From the NCBI RefSeq assembly GCF_001659605.2, contig NC_035172.2, positions 17,113,051-17,177,050 on the forward strand: a stretch of 64,000 nt of DNA, read 5' to 3'. Positions 1 through 10,245 of the stretch are shown piece by piece (position 1 is the first letter of the stretch; the number at the start of each line of letters is the position of its first letter). The DNA comes from Manihot esculenta. Taxonomy: Eukaryota > Streptophyta > Magnoliopsida > Malpighiales > Euphorbiaceae. The notes beneath the pieces are model-generated. The model saw nothing but the letters and a program-made list of their open reading frames with translations, was not told where the DNA came from and made no database searches. The translations under genes and the position numbers were made by a program.

Positions 1-627
1 GGCGCAGGAAACTCCAAAGACCACGTAATCAACTACAAGACCTTTATAGAGTTGCAAATCCATTATGATGCCTTGCTCTGCAAGATATTCCCAACTACCC
101 TAACCGGAGCAGCTTTGGCATGGTTTAACAACCTGGAAGCAGAAAGCATCAAAATATTTTATGACCTAACCGACTCATTCATGGGAAGATTTATAGCCAC
201 TATCCTGACTCAATGAAAGACCAGCTGCCTAGAAATGATTAGGCAAAGGAGAGATGAGACTCTGCGAGAATATGTGGCTCGTTTTAATGCAAAAGCCCTC
301 AAAATCCTAAACCTCGATGAATCTAGAGTCGTGGAGGCAATACAAAAGGGAACCACCTCAATCGAATTCTTTGGGTCTTTGAGTAGAAAGCCGCCGACCA
401 CGTTGGCGGACCTGATGCAGCGGGTTGAGAAATATATTAGGCAAAATAGTACCTTGATGACCAGCATATTCGTAAAGGAGTCCCGGGAAAAAGATCCAAC
501 CTGTGGACGTCCTGAGGATCGAAGAAGGGAATACATAGACAGAAGACCCAACCAGGGCCTGGGAGCTTTAAAAAAGTATAACAATCACCGAGAAGCCGAT
601 CAACGGCCCAGGCCCCCCCCAACATAG
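1..627 (+). pseudogene. Tat gag (capsid) remnant
   Basis: Reading from the window edge, the translation includes AALAWFNNLEAESI and then, after a stop near 214, an open stretch from 235 to 627 with ETLREYVARFNAKALKI and a basic, Arg-rich tail. This is the Retrotrans_gag capsid domain of Ty3/gypsy elements, which assembles the virus-like particle. The stop in the middle of the domain (CAA TGA) makes it a pseudogene. The N-terminus lies outside the window. No CCHC knuckle is recognisable in the remaining tail. Confidence 0.75.
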
Positions 628-1044
628 AGAAGTTACCCTTAAATGTCTCTATGACAGAGATCTTGGTAGCAGTACAAGATAAGAACCTGATATAATGGCC
701 TCAACCACTACGGTCCGACCCCCAGACCTGGGATCCCGACCAGTATTGTTAATTCCATCAAACAAATGGCCATGACACTAATAACTATTATGAACTGAGG
801 AATGATATAGAGAAGTTGATAAAGAGGGGCCATCTGAATAATTTTGTCAACAAGGACATTGCCCTCGATAACAAGTCGGAGGAAAGAAGGGAGCCAATAA
901 GAGAAAGGCCAATAAGGCATGTGAATGATGGATCAAGTGGAACCATCAACATGATCATCAGGAGAGAAACTGAGCAACCTCTCAGAGTGAATAGGAAAAG
1001 GAGAAGAGGCGGTAGGCGCAAGGAGACAAAAAAGATGCAAGTAA

Positions 1045-1580
1045 TCGAGCACATCCTTAGGGTAATTCATTTCTCAGCAGCCAACGGGAAAGGTCTAGAA
1101 ATGTCCCACGATGATGCTCTGGTAGTGGAAGCTATAATCCACAACTTTAAAGTTCAAAAAATCCTAGTGGATGACGAAAGCAAAGTAAACCTCCTCCCTT
1201 ACTGGGTATTCCAATCCATGAAGATACCTAAGGAGAACTTGATAAGGGATCAAGTCCTGGTGAAAGGGATAGGGGAAACCCTAATACCAGTGGAAGGAAA
1301 GATTAAGTTGCTGCTGAACCTTGAGATGCGCCCCATAGCTTGGACCCAGTATGCCATGTTTTTAGTGGTAAGACTACCATTAGTGTGTAATGCAATCCTC
1401 GGCTGGCCAATGTTGTATGACTTCGAAGTAGCGACCATCATCCGATACCTATGCATGATGTTCCCCACTGAGGGAGGAATCACTACGGTCAAAGGAAGGC
1501 AGGAGGAATTGCGAGCTGTTTACTTAGGATATGTGGTCAGAGTGGAAGAAGAAGGGTACATCGGGAAGTCATGTAGGTGA
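1045..1580 (+). pseudogene. Tat aspartic protease remnant
   Basis: The open stretch contains HDDALVVEAII, then KILVDDESKVNLLPYWVF, then NAILGWPMLYDFEV, the order seen in the retropepsin domain of Tat elements. The catalytic triad position normally reads D-G/S-G and here reads DDES, so the active site is probably lost. The reading frame stops at 1,578-1,580, before the RT. In a working element the enzyme would cleave Gag-Pol. Confidence 0.65.
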
Positions 1581-1757
1581 GGGACGAGGAAAAGGAATAG
1601 AGAACCCAACCAGCAGAAGAATTAGAGAACTTTGCTCTAACTGAGAGGCACCCTGAGAAAACTTCAACATGAATGGAAACTTAAACGTCAAGCAGAAAAA
1701 AGCGGTCGAAACCTAGTTTGGGGACATGCCAGTAACTTTTCCTAGAAGTCGGCCGAT

Positions 1758-2522
1758 ATGCCCGAAATTGACCCAAAAGTTATGTCCCACAAGTTGAATG
1801 TATATCCAGAGGTGAAGCCGGTCAAGCAAAAGAAGAGGATGCACGGAGCTGAAAAGAGAGAAGCCACAAGATCTGACATAGAAAAACTTATAGAAGCCAA
1901 ATTTATAAGGGAAGTGACATACCCAAAATGGTTGGCCAACCCAGTCCTTATAAAAAAAATCTAACGGTAAATACCAATTGTGTATAGATTTCACCGAATT
2001 CAATCAGGCTTGCCCAAAAGATTGTTGCTCCCTCTTTGATATTAATAAATTGGTCGACGCTATGGATGGTTTTGAGTATTTGTCTTCTCTAGATGCTATG
2101 TTAGGTTACCATGAAATCGCTATGCACGAGGCAAATGAAGAAAAAACCTCATTGATAACTAAAGACGATATCTATTGCTACCGAACAATGCCATTCGAGT
2201 TAAAGAGTGTAGGGGCAACTAATCAACGATTGATGAATAAAATCTTTAAAGAGCAGATAGGTCAGAATGCAGAAGTGTATGTGGATGACATGATAATAAA
2301 GAGTCGGTCTTTGAAGAGCATGTGGAGGATCTAAAGGAGATTTTCACCATTCTTGATAAGTATCAAATGAAACTTAACTCGACAAAATGTGCTTTTTTCA
2401 TTGAAGGAGGAAAATTATTTGGCTATATGGTCAGTGCTCAAGGTATAGAACCAAACCTCGAAAAGTCTGAGCTATCTTGGATATGGCTCAGCCAACTTGC
2501 ATTATGGATGTCCAAAGGTTGA
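1758..2522 (+). pseudogene. Tat reverse transcriptase remnant
   Basis: Three frames carry consecutive pieces. The first includes KLIEAKFIREVTYPKWLANP. The second includes CIDFTEFNQACPKD, LSSLDAMLGYHEI and the catalytic box YVDDMIIKS. The third includes STKCAFFIEGGKLFGYMVS. This is a gypsy RT of the Tat type; the phrase NQACPKD after the FTEF motif is characteristic. A stop near 1,962 and a frameshift near 2,320 break it. The second catalytic Asp pair is still present, but the gene cannot be expressed whole. Confidence 0.8.
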
Positions 2523-2639
2523 CTGGAAGGATCATTGCGTTGAACATATTCATGTTGAAGACAATAGAGAAGTGTACCTTTCTTCAAAAAAATTGAGAAA
2601 ATCTCCCAACTTTGAATGGACTGAAGAATGCTAGTAGGC

Positions 2640-3075
2640 CTTCAACGAATTGAAAGATTACTTAAGCTCCCCAAAGATCCTCAGCCGATCTATAGACAAA
2701 GAAGACTTATATATATATTTGGCAGCTTTTGACTAGGCAGTTAGTGCAATGCTGGTTCAAGAAGAAAATGAGATATAGAAACCAATATTTTATATAAGTA
2801 AAGTACTGAAGAGGGCTGAGATCAGATATCCCAACATTGAAAAAGTGGCACTGGCTCTCCTCCTAGCCATTCGAAAGTTCAAAGTGTACTTGGAGAATCA
2901 CCAGGGGATCGTGGTGATGGACCAGCCCCTCAGAAGAATATTGCACTGACCAGAAATTTCAGGACAGATGCTAACTTGGTAAGTCGAGATGGGACCTTAC
3001 TATTTGTAGTATAAGCCTCGCATGTCAATGAAAGCTCAAGTGTTGGTGAATTTCATATCCGAGTGCTCATTCAAT
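2640..3075 (+). pseudogene. Tat RNase H remnant
   Basis: With stops read through, the frame gives AVSAMLVQEENEI, then KPIFYISKVLKRAEIRYPNIEK, then LALLLAIRKFKVYLENH. This matches the RNase H that directly follows RT in Ty3/gypsy elements. At least five in-frame stops are present. It is followed at once by the second RNase H-like segment. Confidence 0.65.
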
Positions 3076-3149
3076 GAAGAAAAAAACTTTAGAGAGATGA
3101 ACTAGGATGCAGAGAGGAATAAAGGACAGGCAAGAGAAGTCGACGAAGG

Positions 3150-3440
3150 CAATCACATGTACCTCTAGACCCTACACGTAGATGGGGCAGCTAGGCCAAG
3201 TTAGAATAGGGTAGGAGTAATGCTAGAAGGGCCAAACGCGTTGGTAATCTCGTACAAACTATATTTCAACTTTCCCATAATCAATAACATGGCTGAGTAT
3301 GAAGCTTTGAATAATGGAATGCAATTAGAAATGGGGATAGGAGTAAGTGACTGAAAGGTTCTCAGCGACTCGCAGCTAGTCGTCAATCAGGTCCGATGGG
3401 TATGCGAAGCATGAGATGAAATGATGGAATGATATCTAGT
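3150..3440 (+). pseudogene. Second, archaeal-type RNase H remnant (diagnostic of Tat)
   Basis: The plus-strand translation reads LHVDGAARPS, then VGVMLEGPNALVISY, then NNMAEYEALNNGMQLEMGIG, then VLSDSQLVVNQV. This order (HVDGA, AEYEAL, SDSQLVV) is that of the additional archaeal-type RNase H carried between RNase H and integrase in Tat-lineage elements. A stop lies just after the GIG turn. Its presence is the main reason for assigning this element to Tat rather than to Athila or to the chromoviruses. Confidence 0.7.
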
Positions 3441-3799
3441 CCGGGTAAGAGAACTGCAGTCTGTATTCGAGTCAAAAAGTATCCCTCTTCGAGTGAATCT
3501 CATACCATGAGCCTAGAACGAAGAGGTTGATTTGATAAGTTGGTTGACTCACGAAGAACTAGGCAATTACTGCAAGCAGTGTTAATAGAGACTGTATCAC
3601 AGCCGAGCTTCGAAAAGCCTGTGCTTATTATGCATCTACACTCTGGACCATACTGGATGGATCCCTTCATCAAGTATCTTAACCAAGGAGAGCTGCCTAA
3701 TGATAAGAATGAAGCAAAGAAAATCTCAGCCAAGGCAAGCAATTATTTGTATGAAGACAGAGTGCTGTTCAAAACAGGGAAATCTACGTCTTGGCTCAA

Positions 3800-4640
3800 G
3801 TCTGTAGGGCAAGAAGAAGCTTCCTATATCATCGATGAGATTCATCAAGGCACTTATGGCACCCATGAAGGAGCAACTATACTGGCGAACAAGATCTTAG
3901 ACAAGGGTACTATTGGCCCACCATAAAGGCAGATGTGGAAAAGTATGTAAAAAGGTGTGACACCTATCAACGGTTTGGAAGGGCAATCAATACACTTGTT
4001 GTAGCCTAGACCAATATCTCAGCTCCTTGGCCATTCTCCCAGTGGGGGATTGACATCCTTGAACCCTTCCCCAAACCACTGGCTAAAGAAATTATGTGAT
4101 AGTGGTTGTAGAGTATTTCTTCAAGTGGCCAGAGGCTGAGGCAGTTAAGAGTATCATAGCACGATAGATGATTGACTTCGTATAAGGCAACATCATATGA
4201 AAATTTGGGGTTCTGCGTGTCCTCATATCAGATGATGGGACCCAATTTGATTGTAAGGAGTTTAAGAAGTTCGTAGAAAACTTGGAGATAGACCATAGAT
4301 TTACATTGGTAGCTCACCCCCAGACCAATGGGCAAACAGAGGTAACCAATTGAATTATCCTGACTAGCCTGAAGAAGAGGTTGAACGGAGCAAAAACTGG
4401 ATAGGCAGATGAGCTTCCGAGCATACTATGGGCCTGTAGGACCTCACTAAAGGAAGTGACTGGGGAAACACCTGTCTCTTTGGTTTATGGGATTGAGGCC
4501 ATGGTACCCATCGAGATAAAAATCTCCACACACCGAGTGCAATATTGTGACGAGGTAACCAACAACAAAAAGCTGCAAAGCAACTTAGATGCCTTAGAAG
4601 AATTGGAGGACACTGCTGCCATCTGAACCGCGGCCTATCA
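3800..4640 (+). pseudogene. Tat integrase remnant
   Basis: Segments include EIHQGTYGTHEGA, RCDTYQRFG (zinc-binding region), WGIDILEPFP (first catalytic Asp), LISDDGTQFDCKEFKKFVE (second Asp) and HPQTNGQTEVTN (catalytic Glu), then PSILWACRTS and GIEAMVPIEI. This is a complete but interrupted gypsy integrase: in-frame stops occur near 4,095, 4,165 and 4,351, and frames shift. The order and spacing show the domain was once full length. Confidence 0.75.
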
Positions 4641-5212
4641 GCAAATGATAGCTATATACCACGACCATAAAGTCAAAGAGAGAATATTAAAGGCAGGAGA
4701 CTTAGTCCTGTGAAAACTAGATGCCACTGGTAAAAGAGAACGCCAGCGGAAACTTGCTCCCACATGGAAAGGGTCATTCAAAATCGTCAAAGTGGTCAGA
4801 CCACGAGTATTTCATTTGGAAGATCTAAGTGAAAAAGAGAACCACATGCATGGAATGTACAACATCTTAAAAGGTACTATGTGTAATTCTACGATTAATG
4901 TGAAACAATAGTCTTTCGAATTCTTCCACATAAAATGGTTATGCCTTGCTAGTAATGATATAACTGAATGTTAACAAAAAGGGAGAGAGAGAAAAAGAAT
5001 GGATGGAGTAATCAGCCAGAATAATGGATAACTTAGGTCCATAAAGATGAAAGCATCAGGCTCTAAAATAATATTAGTTAAAGTCAATATTAATTTTTAA
5101 CCAAAAGATGATACATTAAGTATGTTTTTTTTTTATAAATATTATTGAAATTCATCATGAATATTATTGTTGAATATATGTTGTGCAAAATCTTATTTTC
5201 CAGATAGATTAG
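4641..5212 (+). other. Tat 3' non-coding region before repeats
   Basis: The first part still translates to the post-integrase segment (DLVL, RKLAPTWKGSFKIVK, LEDLSEKENH) with stops. From about 4,920 no coding similarity is recognisable. It is spacer between pol and the tandem arrays. Confidence 0.5.
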
Positions 5213-5645
5213 GAAAGCAAAAGGAAGATCAATGAATCTCGGATTCGCCAGTAAATCCATGAGCCTAAATTCCTGAAATTGCCAGTAAGGCCACGCGCCT
5301 GAATCCCTAGAATCGCCAATAAGACTACGAGTTTGAATCCTCATAATAGCCAGTAAGGCCACGAACCTGAATTCCCAGAATCAGAAAGCAAAAGGAAGAT
5401 AAATGAATCTTGGATTCGCCAGTAAAGCCATGAGCCTAAATTCCTGAAATCGCCAGTAAGGCCACGCGCCTGAATCCTTAGAATCGCCAATAAGACTGCG
5501 AGCTTGAATCCTCATAATAGCCAGTAAGGCCACGAACCTGAATTCTTGGAATCGCCAGTAAGGCCACGAGACTGAATCCTCGGAATCGCTAGTAAGGCCA
5601 CGAGGCTGAATCTTCAAAATCGCCAATAGGGCCACAAACTTGAAC
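5213..5645 (+). repeat. 34-bp minisatellite with a 171-bp higher-order period
   Basis: A unit of about 34 bp built on 'cgccagtaaggccacg' plus 'cctgaatcc' repeats about a dozen times with divergence. A block of about five units starting with 'gaaagcaaaagg' at 5,213 recurs at 5,384, a period of 171 bp. The array lies in the 3' non-coding part of the Tat element, where such arrays are common. Confidence 0.85.
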
Positions 5646-6250
5646 ACTCAGAAGATGACGGAGCAAAAGTGCTCCGACAAAGACCTAGGACTAAGAGCCC
5701 AGAAGATACTTAAGAGCAAAAGTGCTCGGGCAGAGACCCAGGGCTAAGATCCCAGAAGATGCCTAAGAGCCGAAGTGCTCGGATGGAAACTCTAAGAGCT
5801 CAGAAGATGATAGAGAAAAAGTGCTCAGATGAATGCCCAGGGGTAAGAGTCTAGAAGATGCCTAAGAGCCAAAGTGCTCGGAAGGAGACCTAAGGCTAAG
5901 AGCTCAGAAGATGACAAAGCAAAAATGCTCGGACGAAGACCTAGGCTAAGAGCTCGAAAGATGCTTAAGAGCCAAAGTACTTGGATGAAGACCCAGGGCT
6001 AAGAGTTTGAAAAATACTTAAGAGCCAAAGTGCTTGGATGAAGACCCAAGGCTAAGAGCCTAGAAGACCACAGAGCAAAAGTGCTCGGATGGAGATCTAG
6101 GGCTAAGAGCCCGGAAGATGATAAGAAAAAAAAGTGCTCAAACAAAGACTTAGGACTAAAAGACTGGAAGACACCTAAGAACCGAAGGGCTTGGACGAAG
6201 ACCCAGGGCTCGGAACCTAGAAGATAGTTAAGAATCAAAGCTTTTGGAAA
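5646..6250 (+). repeat. Second minisatellite, unit about 53 bp
   Basis: A unit of about 53 bp with the core 'aagagccaaagtgctcgga' and 'agacccagggctaagag' repeats roughly eleven times with divergence. The unit is unrelated to the preceding 34-bp unit, and the two arrays abut. Antisense ORFs reported across it are repeat translations, not genes. Confidence 0.85.
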
Positions 6251-6726
6251 TGACTCAATGCCAGACAAACCAAAAATCAACAGACTTAGAAAAATTAAGA
6301 AAAGACATCAAGACAAAACCATCGTAAAATGCTATGATCCGAAACTATAAAAAATAAAAGTTACAAAAGCCTTTCAACTAACGGCTAAGTTGTTAACTCG
6401 CTCGCCAAGCCATCAGGGCTAAGTAAAGGCATATATGCCCTACTGACCTTCATGAGGCATCAATAGTTGATGCATCATCATTATATATTTATTTATAACA
6501 AATTCTTATAAAAATTCCTTTATTGAGTTAATAGAATAAACAGGGCTAAGCGTGGTTGTTTATTAAAGAAAAGACATACAACAACACAAATATTAAAAAA
6601 AGGGGAGGGCAAAGACAACACAAGTAGATAAAATCGAAACTTTATTAATAAAAAAATGTATATTACAATTCCAAAAATAACCCACATGTATATACAAACA
6701 AAAATTTTTTACAAGAAAGAAAATCT
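6251..6726. other. Non-coding spacer of the Tat 3' region
   Basis: No open frame or repeat is seen. Sequence is AT-rich with short purine runs. It separates the tandem arrays from the 3' end of the antisense ORF remnant. Confidence 0.5.
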
Positions 6727-9207
6727 TCAGTTCTCTATAAAAGAAGCAAGGTCACCAGTTAAGTCGGGCTCAACTTTAGAGGTGTTCTTTGAAGTATCAG
6801 TAATCGAGACAGTCAGATCTGCCAAAGTATCACCTTCAAAAAGAGGATCTGTATGGACATTTATCGCCTCAAGATTAGGGGGATCATCACTGACTTTATT
6901 GGTACATTGATCAAATTCAGCTGTCAGACGGGCTAACATCCCTTGAGGAGCAGGAGGATGATCTTTGGGGAGAGCACGGTTGTCAGGGCCATATTGCAAC
7001 TTTTCGTCATCGGAGTCATACTCTACAGCATGGAGAGTATTGAGCGGAACAACAGGAGACTCCCGAGCTATCCAAATGCCGTCATTAAAGCCTATCACAT
7101 AAAAGCGAGTGGATTGCTCAAAGACCTTAGCCTTGAATTCATTTTACCTCGGATACTTATTGGCATGGCTCTGGGCCACCAGCTCAGCATTCTCACGAGC
7201 ATCCATGATTTTTTTCTCATAATCCTTGCATCGAACAGAAAGGTCATGGATCTCACTTTCAAGTTGACTCTTCATGGCTTCAGAAGCACTCAAGTCCTTC
7301 CAAGTATTGCTCAATTCCAGCTTTATCTCTCCCAACTCCCCAGACAGCCTTTGCACCTCCTCCTCAAGCTGGAAAGACTGGCGATAAGGCTTCTCTCCCT
7401 CTGATATGCAAAAGCCCTCTCCTAAACAAGCTTGGCTTTTGCAGTAGCTCTCTCCTCAGCAAGTTATGCCTCCAAATGGGTAATTTTCTCATTTTGAGCC
7501 CGATTGTCTTGGAAAAGCTAATCCAGCGAACTGACCTCCCCTTCATACTGTTTCTTTAGTGTGGTGGCCACCTGCACAGCCTCCTCTTTCTTAGCCTTCT
7601 CAATGTCATGGCAGGTGGCCTCCTGAGCACTGACCATCTTGCCCTCCAACTCCATTAGAGCATTGAGAAGCTATAGGTTAAAAAATAAGTTAGAAATCAC
7701 TAAAAAAAAAATCAATCACTAAGCAAGAAAAGAGTAAGAAAAACTTATGAGAAAGACTTGTCTCTTAGAAGCACCAAAGAGATCGCCCTCTATTTTAGCA
7801 GCAAACAAAGCTGACTACTCAGTGGATTGGATTATATGGAAAATTGTGCTCACCATCCGAGGATTAGTCAGATTCAGGGACATCTCAAAGACATGATTAT
7901 TGAGCAGCTCGACAATAAAAGTAGGAATGGAGTCAAGGTTCAGCTGAAAATGTAGCCCTGACAAGTTGGGAATTGAAGCATCTGGAAGATCATTGCTGGC
8001 CCTTCGAGACAAGCTCTCCCCACCTTTGCCTTTGCTTGCCTTGTCCATTGAGGACTTCTTCAAAGGTAAAGAAGATGAAATTCCTCTCCACGAAGGGACT
8101 AACTTGGACTCCTTCACCAGCCTTCTCTTCTTGTTGGTCATCCCTGTGGGGACAGCGGATGGCTCTTGAACCAACCGAGAATTCTTATTCTTTAAGCTCT
8201 CAGTAACCTCATCGGCTGGAGAAGACTAGTCTAGGCTGACCACTGCCCTTACAATAGGAATGTCTGAGCTACCCCCAGAAGCGGGAATGCCCCCAACCAT
8301 GGGAGGGACGACCTCAGTTTTGTCAGTGCTAACCACGAATAACTCTATGTTAGCCCCAATAGAAGATGGAGGAGGCACAGTCTAGGTTGGAGTGGGCTCC
8401 TCCCCTAGCATCTCCACCACCACGTCATGGTTTTCCTTGTCTTAAAGGCCTCGACAACCACATGGATGGTGTCCCTATTCAGAAAAAAAATTCTAGGGCA
8501 TAGAAACCTTATCCAATAGGATTATGGAAGCTAAAATGAAAACCAAAAAAGGTAAGTACAAAAAAAGAAAACAACAACATATTTAAAAAATTGAGGGAAA
8601 TGGACGACACCAATAGAATAACAGTCTTCCCCAGGTCAGATACGAAAACACTTAAAGACATGGTACTTGAAGGGGAAAGAAGTTATCCGGGTGAAGTACA
8701 ACTGCTCCCACTCGCATAAAAAGGCGAAAGAATTGCAAAAGGAATATATACCCCCTCCATCCTAAATCTAATCCCCAGTCAAAATTTCCTCGGACCCCGA
8801 CTATGGTAAAATAACTTACCCAGTGCTTTATTGATTCTTTGTGCCGGTAAAAATGGACAGACTGATTTGACCATAGAAAGTCAGGAAACCATTATTCACC
8901 TTAAAAATTTTGAAAAAAGCTCAGAATAATCCCAACGAAGGTGCAAAACCCCACTCTTTGTACATTGCCTCAACGCATTCATAAACAAGATGGAGTTTGG
9001 AGTCAACATCTGAGGAGTAACCTGGAAGAACTTGAAGACAAAATGAAAGAACCCGAAGAAAGGGAATTAAAGTCCATAAGCTACTTGTTTGAGGTAAAAT
9101 ATGAGCCTCCTCTTAGTTTGAGCGTCAACTAAATTAGGACGGGGAGGAAAAGAGAAGAGAGAAATTCGCTCATTAGAGTGCGGAGTCTAGATATAATGGG
9201 TCTCCAT
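6727..9207 (-). pseudogene. Antisense ORF remnant of the Tat element (coiled-coil plant-transposon protein)
   Basis: Reading the minus strand from an ATG at 9,207, the frame begins METHYI and stops at once. Pieces then continue downstream through several frames. They include a basic segment (TNKKRRLVKESKL, about 8,130-8,090) and LHFQLNLDSIPTFIVELL. A heptad-rich coiled coil follows (7,356-7,144, with GEIKLELSNTWKDL and KSQLESEIHDLS). The acidic tail is at 7,098-6,727 and contains EYDSDDEKLQYGPDN. This layout is that of the protein of unknown function encoded opposite to pol in Tat/Retand-type elements. Many stops and frameshifts make it a pseudogene. The function is not known. Confidence 0.6.
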
Positions 9208-9420
9208 AAAAAGGAGAGCTCGGGGGAAGGTTTTGGAAAGGGAAGAAGAGGAGACTCTAGAAACCACTTTTTCGACTTGAGAAAACGGCAAAGGAGCGAT
9301 TGGAAAAGGAATGCATACCTTTGAGTACAAAAACTCAGAGAGAAAAGGAAAGAGATGGCTCTAAGATGACAATAAGCACAAGGAAAATAGTAAAAGTGAG
9401 AAAGGGAGGAGAAAGCCCCC

Positions 9421-9428
9421 TATTTATA
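9421..9428 (-). promoter_or_regulatory. Candidate TATA box for the antisense ORF
   Basis: On the minus strand the sequence TATAAATA followed by a G-rich stretch lies 214 bp upstream of the antisense ATG at 9,207. The intervening DNA is pyrimidine-rich, as in plant leaders. It fits a separate promoter for the antisense gene; this is inferred from position and motif only. Confidence 0.4.
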
Positions 9429-9839
9429 CTCAAAATCGAGCATTAATGCACATTTAAAACACTGCATTTTGATACCTTAAATGACGGTAGCCATTAAAAT
9501 GTATCGGGAACTTTGCGCTACTTATTCTACATATTTATGATGTCTCATCATAACTCGTAGAAAATTAATGGGCTCACATTTGATAGCGAGACGCCGAAAA
9601 TGATTCACTCCTCCGATCATCATAAATAACCCTTGAAAAAGTAAAAGGGCATTTGATAATATATTCAATATAAGATTCCCTACAATCAGAACATGTATCC
9701 ATGGTTCGACCGAGTCTTAGCAACTGAAGAGAACCGATCTCGGTAAAGTCCGAACATGGCCGGTACAATCAGAGAATAAATATAAACCTTCAGTGAAGGT
9801 GATTGGCTTCACTAATGCTTTTCGAGATCATAAATGTAT

Positions 9840-10245
9840 GTTCTATGGGCCAAGCTGATGTGACGCGGATGAAGGGATGAGATATAGGTTAATCGAATGA
9901 GGTATAGGTTAATCGGCTCCGTATTTATTAGCCGACTACCCACCATTAATGAATTCTTGACACACCTCCCAAAGAGTGTCCTCGTTCGATCTGATGGGTC
10001 GTGGCGCTAGGACTGTCAGAATGATTAGGATATATATACCCTAGAACCAATTCTAGTTTGACAAATTGAACTCCCTCAGAGAACTACATTCTTCCATTAT
10101 TCCAAGAACCTTAATCCACCCCAACCGACACATTTAGCTCTATTAATTCTTTAACCATCAATTCCAACTCATTAATTTCTTCATGAGATTGAATCTTGAT
10201 CCAAGTGTCTCGTCTGGTGAATCCAGCGGATCCAGTTTATCATTA
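9840..10245 (+). repeat. Candidate 3' LTR remnant of the Tat element
   Basis: Downstream of the antisense promoter the sequence contains a directly repeated 'gatataggttaatcg' type block, a TATA-like 'atatatacc' and a leader-like stretch, ending near 'ccagtttatca' (about 10,241). This looks like the U3-R-U5 of a plant LTR. The partner LTR is outside the window and no target duplication can be checked, so both ends are guesses. Confidence 0.3.

Larger units (their letters stand above)
1..10245 (+). mobile_element. Degenerate Ty3/gypsy element, Tat lineage (3' portion, 5' end outside window)
   Basis: Broken gag, protease, RT, RNase H, second RNase H and integrase segments follow each other on the plus strand in gypsy order between 1 and about 4,640. 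Tandem repeats and a long decayed ORF on the opposite strand follow. An extra RNase H between RNase H and integrase, together with a long repeat-bearing 3' region and an antisense ORF, is the established layout of plant Tat/Retand-type elements. Many in-frame stops and frameshifts show that it is old and inactive. The 5' LTR lies outside the window. The right boundary is approximate because no terminal repeat can be paired. Confidence 0.8.

Noticed and set aside
5999..6280. 93-residue ORF on the minus strand over the 53-bp repeats
   Set aside because: Pure repeat translation with periodic residues; no support as a gene.
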